Source: Senegalimassilia anaerobia JC110
GTDB lineage: Bacteria; Actinomycetota; Coriobacteriia; Coriobacteriales; Eggerthellaceae
Assembly (NCBI RefSeq): GCF_000236865.1
Contig: NZ_HE611015.1
Coordinates: 588,871-652,870 of the forward strand
DNA length: 64,000 nucleotides
Direction of reading: 5' to 3'
Below the pieces are notes generated by a model that had not been told where the DNA came from, made no database searches, and saw only the letters and a list, made by a program, of their open reading frames with translations. Position numbers and translations under genes: made by a program. This document shows positions 46,772-54,798 of the stretch, piece after piece. Each line of letters starts with the position of its first letter. Position 1 is the first letter of the stretch.

Positions 46772-47596
46772 TCAGCCGAACCTTCCCGTCAGATAGTCTT
46801 GCAAACGCTTATCCTCCGGCTGGCTGAACAGGCGCTTGGTAGGGCCGGTCTCCACCATATCGCCCACGTAGAAAAACGCCGTGTTGTCGGAAACGCGCGT
46901 CGCCTGCTCCATGTTGTGCGTCACGATGATGGCGCAGATGCCCGACTCGGCGATGGAGCGGATGGTCTCCTCCACCGTGAACGTGGAGATGGGGTCGAGC
47001 GCGCTGCACGGCTCGTCGAACAGCACCACGTCGGGATGCATGGCGAGCGTGCGGGCGATGCACAGGCGCTGCTGCTGGCCGCCGGAGAGGGTATAGGCGC
47101 TCTCGTCGAGCTTATCGCGCACCTCGTCCCACAACGCGCCGGCGCGCAGGCTCTGCTCCACCAGCGCATCGCAATCCTCCTTGCCGCTCACCAGGCCGTG
47201 GCGCTTGGGGGCGAACAGGATGTTGTCGCGAATGGATTTGCGGAACGGCGTAGGCTGCTGGAACACCATGCCAATGGATTTGCGCAGCTCGAACAGGTTC
47301 TCCTTGCGCGTGTTGATGTTGCGGCCGTGATAGAGCGCCTCGCCGCCGATCTTGCACTTGGGGATCTCGCGGTTCATAAGGTTGAGACAGCGCAGAAACG
47401 TGGATTTGCCGCAGCCGGACGGGCCGATCAGCGCCGTCACCTGCCCCGCCGCGAAGTCGAGCGACGTGGGATGCAGGGCCTCGTTGCTCCCATAGCATAC
47501 GGTCAGATCGCGCGTGCTCAAAAGCGTCCCGCCGTCGGACCGACTGTCGCCTACCTGAAGCGCACAAGCGCCTACCGATTCGTTTTCCCTGCTCAT
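46772..47596 (-). CDS. pstB: Phosphate ABC transporter ATP-binding protein (second copy)
   Basis: 274 residues from ATG 47596, overlapping the pstA stop by 4 nt (ATGA). Walker [22 protein letters not shown]-loop [15 protein letters not shown], signature [15 protein letters not shown], Walker [14 protein letters not shown]. About half its residues match the adjacent copy by eye. Both copies are complete, so the transporter could use two ATPases, or a heterodimer of them. Confidence 0.95.
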   Translation of the reverse strand: MSRENESVGACALQVGDSRSDGGTLLSTRDLTVCYGSNEALHPTSLDFAAGQVTALIGPSGCGKSTFLRCLNLMNREIPKCKIGGEALYHGRNINTRKENLFELRKSIGMVFQQPTPFRKSIRDNILFAPKRHGLVSGKEDCDALVEQSLRAGALWDEVRDKLDESAYTLSGGQQQRLCIARTLAMHPDVVLFDEPCSALDPISTFTVEETIRSIAESGICAIIVTHNMEQATRVSDNTAFFYVGDMVETGPTKRLFSQPEDKRLQDYLTGRFG

Positions 47597-48510
47597 TCGC
47601 TGGTCAGCCTCCTTTCCAGATACTTGCCGATCACGCGTGCCAGGATATTGAACGCCAGGATGCACACCATGAGCACCGCCGCGGTGCCGTTGGAGATGGC
47701 CGTCAGATCGGGCACGACGCCCTCGCTGTTGATCTTCCAGATATGCACCGCCAGGGTCTCGGCCGGGCGGAACACGTTCCACGGGCACGACGGGCTGGAG
47801 AAGTCCAGGCACGTGAAGTCGAGCACCGGGGCGGACTGGCCGGCCGTGAAGATCAGCGCCGCCGCCTCGCCGAACACGCGGCCCGCGGAGAGCACCACGC
47901 CGGTGACGATGGCGGGCATGGCGGCGGGAAGCAGCACGTGGATGGTGGTTTCCCAACGCGTCAGACCCATCGCAAGGCCCGCATCGCGCTGGCTGCGCGG
48001 CACGTCCTCGAGCGCCTGCTGGATGACCCGCACGAGGATGGGGATGTTGAACATGGTCAACGCCACCGCGCCGGCGATGATGGAGAAGCCCCAGCCCATG
48101 TACAGCACGAAGAACAAGAAGCCGAACAAGCCCACGACCACCGACGGCAAACTGGACAGCGTCTCGATGGCGGTCTTCGCCACCGCCGTGATGGCGTTGT
48201 CGGGCGCATACTGCGACAGGAAGATGGCCGCACCCAGGGAAAGCGGCACGCTGATAAGCAGCGTGAGAACCAGAAGATAGAAGCTGTTGAACAGCTCGGG
48301 GCCGATGCCGCCGCCCTCCTTGAACTGCTGGGGCTTGCCCGTGAGGAAGTTCAGGTCGAACAGCTTCGGCGCGCCCGCCACCAGAATGTAGGTCACGATG
48401 GCCGCGAGCATGAGCATGACGAAGGCAGCGATGCTCACCAGCACGCCGGTGGCGATGCGGTCCTGCCGGTTGATGCGGCGCACGTGCGCCGACATATCGA
48501 AGTTAGCCAT
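47593..48510 (-). CDS. pstA: Phosphate ABC transporter permease PstA
   Basis: 305 residues from ATG 48510, overlapping pstC by 8 nt. Six membrane helices; permease EAA-type loop ALEDVPRSQRDAGLAMGLTR before WETTIHVLLPAAMPAIVTGV. ETLSSLPSVVVGLFGF and GRVFGEAAALIFTAG are PstA-typical. It forms the channel with PstC. Confidence 0.93.
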   Translation of the reverse strand: MANFDMSAHVRRINRQDRIATGVLVSIAAFVMLMLAAIVTYILVAGAPKLFDLNFLTGKPQQFKEGGGIGPELFNSFYLLVLTLLISVPLSLGAAIFLSQYAPDNAITAVAKTAIETLSSLPSVVVGLFGFLFFVLYMGWGFSIIAGAVALTMFNIPILVRVIQQALEDVPRSQRDAGLAMGLTRWETTIHVLLPAAMPAIVTGVVLSAGRVFGEAAALIFTAGQSAPVLDFTCLDFSSPSCPWNVFRPAETLAVHIWKINSEGVVPDLTAISNGTAAVLMVCILAFNILARVIGKYLERRLTSE

Positions 48511-49420
48511 GTTTCGCCGCCCCCTTATGCCCGATGAGGTGGATGATGACGATAAACACGAGCGACATGGCCAACAGCAGCAGCGCCAGCGACCACAGCA
48601 CATCGTTGTAGACCGTGCCCATGGCCTCGTTGCCCATGCCCATGGTCAGCACGCTGGTCAGCGTGGAAGCGGGCGTGAACAGGCCGGAAGGCATCTGGAT
48701 GGCGTTGCCGATGACCATCTGCACCGCCAGGGCCTCGCCGAAGGCGCGCGTCATGCCCAAGATGACCGCCGTCATCAGCGACGGCGCCGCGCTTTTGAGC
48801 ACCACGTTCCAAATGGTCTGCCAGCGCGTGCATCCCAGCGCGTAGCTGCCCTCGCGGTACTCGTGCGGCACGGCGGCCAGCGCGTCGATCGACAGGCTGG
48901 TGATGGTCGGCAAGACCATGATGGCCAGCACCACGGCGCTCGAGAAGATGCCGAAACCGGTGATGGTCTGACCCATGGCGGCAGCCGCATCGCGCACCCA
49001 GGCCACGATGATCGTCAAGCCGATAAGGCCGTAAACCACCGACGGGATGCCCACCAAAAGCTCCAGAAGCGGCTGGAACACGCGGCGGCCGAATCGCGGG
49101 GCCACTTCCACCACGAAGATGGCGCTGCCGAACGCGATGGGCAGCGCGAACAACGTCGACAGCAACGTGACGGAGAACGAGCCCGCGATCATGGGAAGCG
49201 CGCCCACCGTGGGCATGCCGCTCGCGTCCTCCTGATGCGGGTTCCACGTGGTTCCCGTCAAAAACGAACCGAGGTCGATGCCGTCGGCGGTAAACGTTGC
49301 GATACCGCGTCCGGCGACCATGGCGACAAGCGTGACGACGAGAAGCGCCACGAGCGCGATGCACGCGCCCGTGGCGCCCCGACCGACCCGCTCGACGCGT
49401 GCTTTCGCCATCAAGGCCAT
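48503..49420 (-). CDS. pstC: Phosphate ABC transporter permease PstC
   Basis: 305 residues behind AAAGGAG. Six helices; GIPSVVYGLIGLTIIV, EAA loop ALAAVPHEYREGSYALGCTR, then WQTIWNVVLKSAAPSLMTAV and GMTRAFGEALAVQMVIGN. ATG at 49411 is an alternative start. It lies 51 nt after pstS. Confidence 0.93.
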   Translation of the reverse strand: MALMAKARVERVGRGATGACIALVALLVVTLVAMVAGRGIATFTADGIDLGSFLTGTTWNPHQEDASGMPTVGALPMIAGSFSVTLLSTLFALPIAFGSAIFVVEVAPRFGRRVFQPLLELLVGIPSVVYGLIGLTIIVAWVRDAAAAMGQTITGFGIFSSAVVLAIMVLPTITSLSIDALAAVPHEYREGSYALGCTRWQTIWNVVLKSAAPSLMTAVILGMTRAFGEALAVQMVIGNAIQMPSGLFTPASTLTSVLTMGMGNEAMGTVYNDVLWSLALLLLAMSLVFIVIIHLIGHKGAAKHG

Positions 49421-49471
49421 ATGCGCGCGTCTCCTTTCGAAACTCGTTGACTCGATGCGGGTACGGCGAAC

Positions 49472-50416
49472 CTACTTGTTGGACACCTTGCCGGAAGCGT
49501 CCTTCTCCACCTTCATGCCGGACATGGGGATATAGCCCTGCTGCTCCACCAGGCCGCCCTGCACCTCTTCGCCCATCATGTACTCCAGGAACGCCTTCGT
49601 GGCCTCATCGGGGCTGGCAGCGGTGTACATGTGCTCGTAGGACCAGATCTTCCAGGAGTTGTCCTCGACGTTTTGCGCGTCCGGTTCCACGCCGTCGACC
49701 TTGAGGGCCTTGAAGCTGCTGTCGAAGTAGGAGAACGCCACGTAGGAGATGGCGCCGGGGGTGCTGGCGACCATCTTGGCGGCAGTGCCCGAGGAATCCT
49801 GCTCCTGCGGCTTGAAGGAATCAGGCACCTTCGTGCCGGCCAGGACGACGTCCTCGAACGTGGCGCGCGTGCCGGAACCGGAAGCGCGGTTGATGACGGT
49901 GATCGGAGCGTCGGCGCCGCCGACCTCGCTCCAGTTGGCGATCTCGCCCGTGAAGATCTTCTTCAGGTCCTCGAGCTTGATGTCGTCGATGGCCACGTCG
50001 GCGTTGACGATCGGGGCCATGCCGACGATGCACACCTTGTTATCGGCGATCTTGGAGATGTCGGAGGAATCCTTCAGCTTGGACTCGGCGAACACGTCGG
50101 AGTTGCCGATTTGCACGGCGCCCTGCGCGATCTGCGTGACGCCCTGACCGGAACCGCCGCCCTGAACGGTGATCTGGACGCCGGGGTTCTCCTGCATGAA
50201 CCGCTCCGCGGCCGCCTCGCACAGCGGCTGCAGCGCGGTGGAGCCCACCGCCGTGATGGTGCCGGAAAGCGCCTTCTTACCGGAGGCGGCGTTGCCGGAC
50301 TCGGCGGAGCCGCCGTTGGAACCCGAGCAACCTGCCAGACCGAAACCGGCGACGGCCAGCGCGGACATGCCGGCGATGCCGATGAAGCTGCGGCGGCTGA
50401 TGTAAGAACCCTGCAT
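49472..50416 (-). CDS. pstS: Phosphate-binding lipoprotein PstS with Tat-type signal
   Basis: 314 residues from ATG 50416. The signal YISRRSFIGIAGMSALAVAG contains a twin-arginine motif (SRRSFI) and ends in the lipobox GLAGC, so export by Tat and lipid anchoring are predicted. The mature domain has the phosphate-site loops ITAVGSTALQPL, VQGGGSGQGV and NRASGSGTRATFEDVV. It binds phosphate outside the membrane for PstCA. Upstream lie repeated GTAAA/GTAAG elements. Confidence 0.94.
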   Translation of the reverse strand: MQGSYISRRSFIGIAGMSALAVAGFGLAGCSGSNGGSAESGNAASGKKALSGTITAVGSTALQPLCEAAAERFMQENPGVQITVQGGGSGQGVTQIAQGAVQIGNSDVFAESKLKDSSDISKIADNKVCIVGMAPIVNADVAIDDIKLEDLKKIFTGEIANWSEVGGADAPITVINRASGSGTRATFEDVVLAGTKVPDSFKPQEQDSSGTAAKMVASTPGAISYVAFSYFDSSFKALKVDGVEPDAQNVEDNSWKIWSYEHMYTAASPDEATKAFLEYMMGEEVQGGLVEQQGYIPMSGMKVEKDASGKVSNK

Positions 50417-50537
50417 AGTACGTGTACTCCCTTCGGATGTCTTCTCATGCAAAACGAACTTGCAGGTGAGGATGATACGCGCACCATCGGCCAGAGCACG
50501 GCCGCAAGCGCGGTCCATGACCGAAGTGTGACAAGGT

Positions 50538-50605
50538 TTTACGTGCGGCTTACAAGCCGGGCCGGAGCGCTTTACAAACCGCCCGCTTCGCTGCAAGCGC
50601 TTTAC
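50538..50605 (-). promoter_or_regulatory. Candidate Pho box array upstream of pstS
   Basis: Minus-strand elements GTAAA, GTAAA, GTAAG and GTAAA end on the plus strand at 50605, 50575, 50553 and 50542. Spacings are 30, 22 and 11 bp. Two are part of the identical string GTAAAGCGC. Direct repeats at helical spacing are how PhoB/PhoP-type regulators bind. The promoter core is not clear; a -10-like TATCAT is at 50472-50477. The rest of the gap holds the mscS terminator. Confidence 0.5.
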
Positions 50606-50748
50606 CTGGGCTTGTTGCACGAATAAGGCGAAAGGAAGGGCGGTTTGCGAAACCCGCACGCCCGCAGGCGAAACGGGGCAAGCGCACCAAGGCGAAGAGA
50701 CGGTATCATCGCCATCAAAGCGAACGGGCGTGGCCCCTTCCATATGCG

Positions 50749-50793
50749 AAAAAGCCAAGGGCTCCGGAAGCATCTGCCTCCGAAGCCCTTGGC
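50749..50793 (-). terminator. Terminator of mscS
   Basis: The arms GCCAAGGGCT (50754-50763) and AGCCCTTGGC (50784-50793), with further inner pairing, are followed by TTTTTCGC on the minus strand, 22 nt after the mscS stop. Confidence 0.8.
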
Positions 50794-50814
50794 CCATTTG
50801 TATGCGAAATTCGA

Positions 50815-51579
50815 TTATTGCCTGGTCAGCGGTGCAATGGCGCGCAACACGGCATCCTTCGCCGGCGTGGCGTCATCGCCGCTTGCCATGGTGAAGATGA
50901 GCGATCCGGCGAAACCGACGTCGACGACCTCGGTGAACCACAAACGCGGGTCCGCCTCCACCGCGCCCACCCGGCGCGCCGCGGCAAGCGCCGCCTGCTC
51001 GATGCGCCGCGCCCGCTCGTCAAGGTCCTCGCCGCCGCCTTCCACCACCAGGGAAAGCGTCACCTTGCCCGTAGGCGGCAGGTGCACGAGCGACGTCTTG
51101 TTGATGATGGAGTTAGGGATGACCACCGTCTCGCCCTTGGAGTTGGTGATGGTGGTATGGCGCCAGTTCACGTCCTTCACAACGCCCGCAGCGCCGCCGA
51201 CCGAGATGTTGTCGCCCGGCGATACGATACGCAGCAGGCTGACCTGCACGCCGCCGATGAGGTTGGAGATGGTGTCTTGGAAGCCCAGCGAAATGGCGAT
51301 GCCGCCGATGCCCAGCGCCGTGATAGCGGCCGACACGTCCACGCCGAAGCACGTGGACAGTACGACCGATCCGCCCACCACCCACACGATGGCGCGCCCG
51401 ATGTTGATGAAGATCGACGACGAGGGCAGCTCGTCGGAATAGTTGAGCACGCGGCGCAGGAACTTCGTGAGCAGATGCCCGATCACCGCCGTGACCACGA
51501 TGATGACTACGGCGGTTATGAGCGTGCCCAGCCACGCGTTGCCCACCGCCGATATGATGCCGTGCTCGAAATCCTCCAT
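50815..51579 (-). CDS. MscS-family small-conductance mechanosensitive channel
   Basis: 254 residues. Three membrane helices; the pore helix region GIGGIAISLGFQDTISNLIGG is the MscS signature. The beta domain has PGDNISVGGAAGVVKDVNWR, HTTITNSKGETVVIPNSII, and the C-terminal alpha/beta domain follows. It opens under membrane tension in hypo-osmotic shock. Own terminator; it precedes pstS but is transcriptionally separate. Confidence 0.92.
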   Translation of the reverse strand: MEDFEHGIISAVGNAWLGTLITAVVIIVVTAVIGHLLTKFLRRVLNYSDELPSSSIFINIGRAIVWVVGGSVVLSTCFGVDVSAAITALGIGGIAISLGFQDTISNLIGGVQVSLLRIVSPGDNISVGGAAGVVKDVNWRHTTITNSKGETVVIPNSIINKTSLVHLPPTGKVTLSLVVEGGGEDLDERARRIEQAALAAARRVGAVEADPRLWFTEVVDVGFAGSLIFTMASGDDATPAKDAVLRAIAPLTRQ

Positions 51580-51661
51580 ATAAGGAAAGCCCCTTCTGCG
51601 GGATGACCCGCTTCAAACCACAGGACCGCGCCCGAGGCGGAACGCGGCCCCGCAAGAACCG

Positions 51662-51928
51662 TTATTCCACCGTGCCGTACACCTGACCCCAGGCATGCCC
51701 GCCGATAGCCGAGTTCAGCTGATCGCACAGACGCTGGCGCGTGTAGGTGCCCGGCGGCAACAAGGCGATGATCTCGTCGAGGTCGTCGGGCAGATCGAAC
51801 GACTCGGCCGTGACGACCACGTCAAGTCGCCGCACGAACTTCCCGCCGTCGGCGAACACTGAATCGACAACGCGCTGCAGCTGGCCGTAATGCTCGCTGC
51901 GGCGCGTGTTCGTCGCAAGCTTCGCCAT
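51662..51928 (-). CDS. Small protein of unknown function (88 aa)
   Basis: 88 residues from ATG 51928, 5 nt after the methyltransferase-like gene, so co-translated. No membrane segment. It begins MAKLATNTRRSEHYGQLQRV and ends with a conserved-looking block LPPGTYTRQRLCDQLNSAIG. I do not recognise a family. The longer frame to 52225 lies inside the neighbouring gene and is rejected. Confidence 0.72.
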   Translation of the reverse strand: MAKLATNTRRSEHYGQLQRVVDSVFADGGKFVRRLDVVVTAESFDLPDDLDEIIALLPPGTYTRQRLCDQLNSAIGGHAWGQVYGTVE

Positions 51929-51933
51929 AGCGG

Positions 51934-52833
51934 CTACGCCTCCACGTCGGGTCGATGCGCATCGAGGCCTTCCGTCGCCGCGACCAGAGCGCCGGCATAG
52001 GCGGGCGTGGCCTGGCCGGTTGCGCGCAGGAACTGCGCGCCGGCCGCCCGAAGATGCTGGGCCGCCTCCATCATGACGTCGGGGCGATGATACGGGTTTT
52101 CCGGCGTTGCCTGGCGCTGACGGGGGTTGTGCTCCACGACGTCGAGCTGCGCGAGCACGGGCAAGGGCAGCTTCGCCGCCTGCTGCGCAAGCTCGCAGGC
52201 GCGCTCGACGGGGGCCAGCGTGCAAAAGCCGGCAACGCTCGCCTCGAACTCGGCCATCACGTCGAGCGCCTCATCGAAGCCGTGGCGTCCATCTGCCAGC
52301 ATGCCGTCGACGCCCACGTTCACGGAAGCGAACACGGGCAGGCCGCTGACCTGGCGTAGGCCCATGAGCGCACACTTCAGGTCGCTTGGGTTGGTGAACC
52401 CGTTCAAGAAGAAGCCATCAAGGGAAAGCCCCTCGAAGGCGCGCGCCGCGCGGGCGTATTGGTCGCGGTTCTCGTTGAGCGACGCCTTGCTGGACGCATC
52501 GAGCGGCAGACCGCACGGCCCAAGCTCGACCAGCACATGCTGGGGGCGCAGCTTCGCGGCGCACGAGACGGCGGCGCGGGCAAGCTCGGGCAGGCGCTCG
52601 GCCATGCCCCGATGCGCCAGGCGCGCCGGGGTCATGCCGGCCGTTTCGGTGACAAGGCACTGCACGCCCGCCATAAGGTTCAGGCGAAGGGCGTCCTCGA
52701 CGGCCTCCGGTTCCATAAGCGTGGCATATTCCACATCGCCGTCGAGCTCGAACCCTTGGCGCGCGAGCACGGGGGCGACGGGGCTGGACAGCACGAGCAT
52801 ATCGCGGTGGAACCGCAGCTGGATATCAGGCAT
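51934..52833 (-). CDS. Homocysteine S-methyltransferase-like protein lacking the zinc cysteines
   Basis: 299 residues from ATG 52833 with AAAGGA upstream. The barrel resembles the homocysteine methyltransferase domain of MetH/BHMT: FHRDMLVLSSPVAPVLARQG, LVTETAGMTPARL, GLSLDGFFLNGFTNP, VFASVNVGVDGMLADGRHGF. In that family the C-terminal GGCCGTTP supplies two Zn-binding cysteines; here the aligned segment reads RATGQATP (around 270-276), so both are gone. A Cys remains in LVELGPCGLPLD. Probably a divergent or catalytically altered member. It is followed by the 88-residue gene. Confidence 0.75.
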   Translation of the reverse strand: MPDIQLRFHRDMLVLSSPVAPVLARQGFELDGDVEYATLMEPEAVEDALRLNLMAGVQCLVTETAGMTPARLAHRGMAERLPELARAAVSCAAKLRPQHVLVELGPCGLPLDASSKASLNENRDQYARAARAFEGLSLDGFFLNGFTNPSDLKCALMGLRQVSGLPVFASVNVGVDGMLADGRHGFDEALDVMAEFEASVAGFCTLAPVERACELAQQAAKLPLPVLAQLDVVEHNPRQRQATPENPYHRPDVMMEAAQHLRAAGAQFLRATGQATPAYAGALVAATEGLDAHRPDVEA

Positions 52834-53090
52834 GGATGTTTCCTTTCGACCTGAACATGATACCAAAGGGCCCAAGGAGCCCGGCAAAGGGGCATCGCAG
52901 GCACACAAGCGCTACCCACACCCGCGCTCCATAAGGTTACGGGAAGAGAACATTGGCTTTCATCAGGGGAAACCGCTGTGTTACCGCCCTGCCCCCGTCC
53001 GCTTGGCAACGGAACGGTAACGGCGTCTCCTGGGCATTCACATTCCGTTCACGAGCGCATCACCCCAAAGCCACTCCCCGGACACGCCCG
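52834..53090. other. Non-coding stretch upstream of the C-rich RNA pair
   Basis: No gene. A hairpin GTTACCG (52980-52986) / CGGTAAC (53025-53031) has a C-rich 5' loop segment, CCCTGCCCCCGTCC. It resembles the elements in the two RNA units downstream but lacks their promoter sequence. Confidence 0.35.
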
Positions 53091-53113
53091 CTTCAACATC
53101 GGCCGGTATAGTA
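53091..53113 (+). promoter_or_regulatory. Promoter of C-rich RNA 1
   Basis: CTTCAACATCGGCCGG then TATAGTA. It matches the promoter of RNA 2 at 17 of 23 positions with no gaps. No consensus -35 at 17 nt; the shared CTTCAAC may be part of an activator site or an alternative promoter. Confidence 0.5.
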
Positions 53114-53119
53114 GGCCTT

Positions 53120-53247
53120 GCAAGCGGGACATCCCCTTTCCACCGCTTGTCTGCTCCCCATAGCAGATCGCGATGCTAAAGCATCGTTCCTCCCCTCCTT
53201 TCGGGCCGCAAGTTTCCCCCTTTTCACTTGCGGCCCATCCCTTTTCT
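53120..53247 (+). ncRNA. Predicted C-rich multi-hairpin small RNA 1
   Basis: Four hairpins begin at the predicted start: CAAGCGG/CCGCTTG (53121-53149, loop with CCCC), TCTGCT/AGCAGA (53150-53167, loop CCCCAT), CGATGC-TAAA-GCATCG (53171-53186), and GGGCCGCAAG/CTTGCGGCCC (53203-53236, loop with CCCCC). The linker 53187-53202 contains CCTCCTTTC, identical to the 16S rRNA 3' tail of many Gram-positives. It ends in a weak U-rich tract (CCCTTTTCT). Function is inferred only: pairing to Shine-Dalgarno sequences, as for C-rich-loop small RNAs such as the actinobacterial 6C type. Confidence 0.55.
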
Positions 53248-53311
53248 CGGGCACGAAACGCAGCCGCCCTTCCGCCGGCTTCACAAAATGCGCAAGCCGC
53301 TGCCATAACGC

Positions 53312-53334
53312 CTTCAACGTCGATGGCTATACTA
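53312..53334 (+). promoter_or_regulatory. Promoter of C-rich RNA 2
   Basis: CTTCAACGTCGATGGC then TATACTA, aligned without gaps to the promoter of RNA 1. Confidence 0.5.
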
Positions 53335-53339
53335 CGTAT

Positions 53340-53484
53340 CAGCGAACGGAAAGGTTCCCCTCCTTCCTCCGTCGCTCTGCTTTCTCCTTAAAAGCAGTTA
53401 ATCGGCGCCAACGAACCGGCGCCGTATATCCCCTCCTTAATGGCCCCGGCAGGTTCCCCTTCCTGCCGGGGCCGCTCCTTTTTT
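53340..53484 (+). ncRNA. Predicted C-rich multi-hairpin small RNA 2
   Basis: Hairpin 1 (53342-53375, GCGaACGGA/TCCGTCGC) has a 17-nt loop with CCCCTCCTTCC. Hairpin 2 is CTGCTTT-CTCCTTA-AAAGCAG (53377-53397). Hairpin 3 is CGGCGCC/GGCGCCG (53403-53424). The linker at 53425-53441 contains CCCCTCCTT. The final hairpin GGCCCCGGCAGG/CCTGCCGGGGCC (53442-53473, loop TTCCCCTT) is followed by T6 (53479-53484), a good intrinsic terminator. No open frame with a ribosome binding site fits. Repeated anti-Shine-Dalgarno tracts suggest a translational regulator. Confidence 0.62.
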
Positions 53485-53645
53485 CGAGCCTTCCCGCACC
53501 TCGCCCGCAGGCTCCTCAAGCCACATGAACGCCGAAGAATTCGCAACCATGCCATCCGGCATCCGACCCCTCGCGGTCGCGTTTTCCCTAAAGCCCAGTA
53601 CATCCACGGCTTTACCCAGTCGATCAGCCCCCCTGACAATGAAAA
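53485..53645. other. Gap between C-rich RNA 2 and the galU terminator
   Basis: No gene or promoter recognised. One short stem, AGCCT/AGGCT, lies near 53487-53513. Confidence 0.3.
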
Positions 53646-53672
53646 GGCCGCCCGGTGCATCACCGAGCGGCC
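53646..53672 (-). terminator. Terminator of galU
   Basis: GGCCGC/GCGGCC with inner GGTG/CACC, followed by TTTTC on the minus strand, 28 nt after galU. Confidence 0.8.
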
Positions 53673-53700
53673 CAGCCGTCACAGGTTTTCGCCGAAGACC

Positions 53701-54522
53701 TTAGGCCTTCTTGCCGTATTTACGCTCGAACAGGATGTTGTTCGTCTCCAGCCAGCTTTCCACGGTGCCGGTGTCGAAACCGTCCTGCGGATCGATGACG
53801 AGCGCGTACATCTCCTCCTCCTTGAGCACCGCGTCCAGCGCGTCGGTCAGCTGGATCTCGCCGCCGACGGTGGGCTTGGCCTCGGCCAGAAGCTTCATCA
53901 CGCGCGCGGACAGCAGGTAGCGGCCGAACACGGCCAGGTTGGAGGGCGCATCCTCGAGCGCGGGCTTCTCCACCAGGCCGTCGATCTTCCACACATCGTC
54001 GGAGATGGCGGAGCCGGCGATGACGCCGAAGCGGTTCACCTGGTCATCGGGCACGGGCATGACGGCGATGACCGAGGCGCCGTTGTGCTCGTCGGAGACC
54101 TTCTGCATGGCGGGCAGCATGTTGTTGTCGGGGACCAGGACGTCGCCGAGCAGCACGTAGAACGGCTCGTCGCCCGTCTTCTCGGCAGCGCAGTGCACGG
54201 CGTGACCCAGGCCCAGCGGCTCGTCCTGATACACGTAGCTGACGTTGAGGTTGCCGGCATGCTCCACGGCGTCGGCGTACTTGTCCTTGCCGCGCTCGCG
54301 CAGCATGGACACCAGCTCGGGATTCGGCGAGAAGTGCTCCTCGATGGACTTCTTCTCGCGGCTGTTCACGATGACCACCTCGTCGGCGGCCGACGCCAGG
54401 CCCTCTTCCACGATGTACTGGATGACGGGACGGTCCACGACGAGAAGCATTTCCTTGGGCTGAGCCTTCGTGGCCGGCAGGAAGCGCGAGCCGAGGCCGG
54501 CAGCGGGGATAATAGCCTTCAT
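53701..54522 (-). CDS. galU: UTP-glucose-1-phosphate uridylyltransferase
   Basis: 273 residues. Makes UDP-glucose for cell-surface glycans. Nucleotide loop MKAIIPAAGLGSRFLPATKA, PKEMLLVVDRPVIQYIVEEG, EPLGLGHAVHCA, LLGDVLV and the metal Asp, GLVEKP, GGEIQLTDALDAVL and GFDTGTVESWL are all GalU hallmarks. Own extended -10 promoter and a strong hairpin in its leader. Confidence 0.95.
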   Translation of the reverse strand: MKAIIPAAGLGSRFLPATKAQPKEMLLVVDRPVIQYIVEEGLASAADEVVIVNSREKKSIEEHFSPNPELVSMLRERGKDKYADAVEHAGNLNVSYVYQDEPLGLGHAVHCAAEKTGDEPFYVLLGDVLVPDNNMLPAMQKVSDEHNGASVIAVMPVPDDQVNRFGVIAGSAISDDVWKIDGLVEKPALEDAPSNLAVFGRYLLSARVMKLLAEAKPTVGGEIQLTDALDAVLKEEEMYALVIDPQDGFDTGTVESWLETNNILFERKYGKKA

Positions 54523-54554
54523 ATAAGGTTTACCTTTCTTCGGGGGAATAGACG

Positions 54555-54581
54555 CGAAGCGCCGCGAGACGCGGCGCTTCG
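54555..54581 (-). terminator. 12-bp hairpin between ccmD and galU
   Basis: CGAAGCGCCGCG-AGA-CGCGGCGCTTCG. It may end the ccm transcript. Since it lies after the galU promoter it would also be in the galU leader. No strong U tract. Confidence 0.5.
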
Positions 54582-54597
54582 TCGATTCGCTTCGGCA

Positions 54598-54606
54598 ATT
54601 GTAGCA
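54598..54606 (-). promoter_or_regulatory. Extended -10 promoter of galU
   Basis: Minus-strand TGCTACAAT, 76 nt before the galU start. Confidence 0.45.
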
Positions 54607-54612
54607 CGCAGG

Positions 54613-54798
54613 CTATTCGGCCTTCAGTTCCGCCACAGCCTCTTCAAGCACGGCGATCTGCTTCTCGGTCTTCTTCAAACCGCTGATGGAAACGAACACG
54701 TAGATGAGCAGCACGGCCCACATAAGCGCATAGGCCGCGATGATGAACGGCATGGACGGGATGACGGTGCTGTAGATGTCGGCAAGTACGGGATTCAT
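54613..54798 (-). CDS. CcmD-like small membrane protein
   Basis: 61 residues behind AAGGAG. One membrane helix (PFIIAAYALMWAVLLIYVFV) followed by a charged helix (KKTEKQIAVLEEAVAELKAE). Size, topology and position directly after ccmC match CcmD, which helps release heme-loaded CcmE from the CcmABC complex. Sequence similarity in this family is low, so the call rests on context. Confidence 0.8.
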   Translation of the reverse strand: MNPVLADIYSTVIPSMPFIIAAYALMWAVLLIYVFVSISGLKKTEKQIAVLEEAVAELKAE

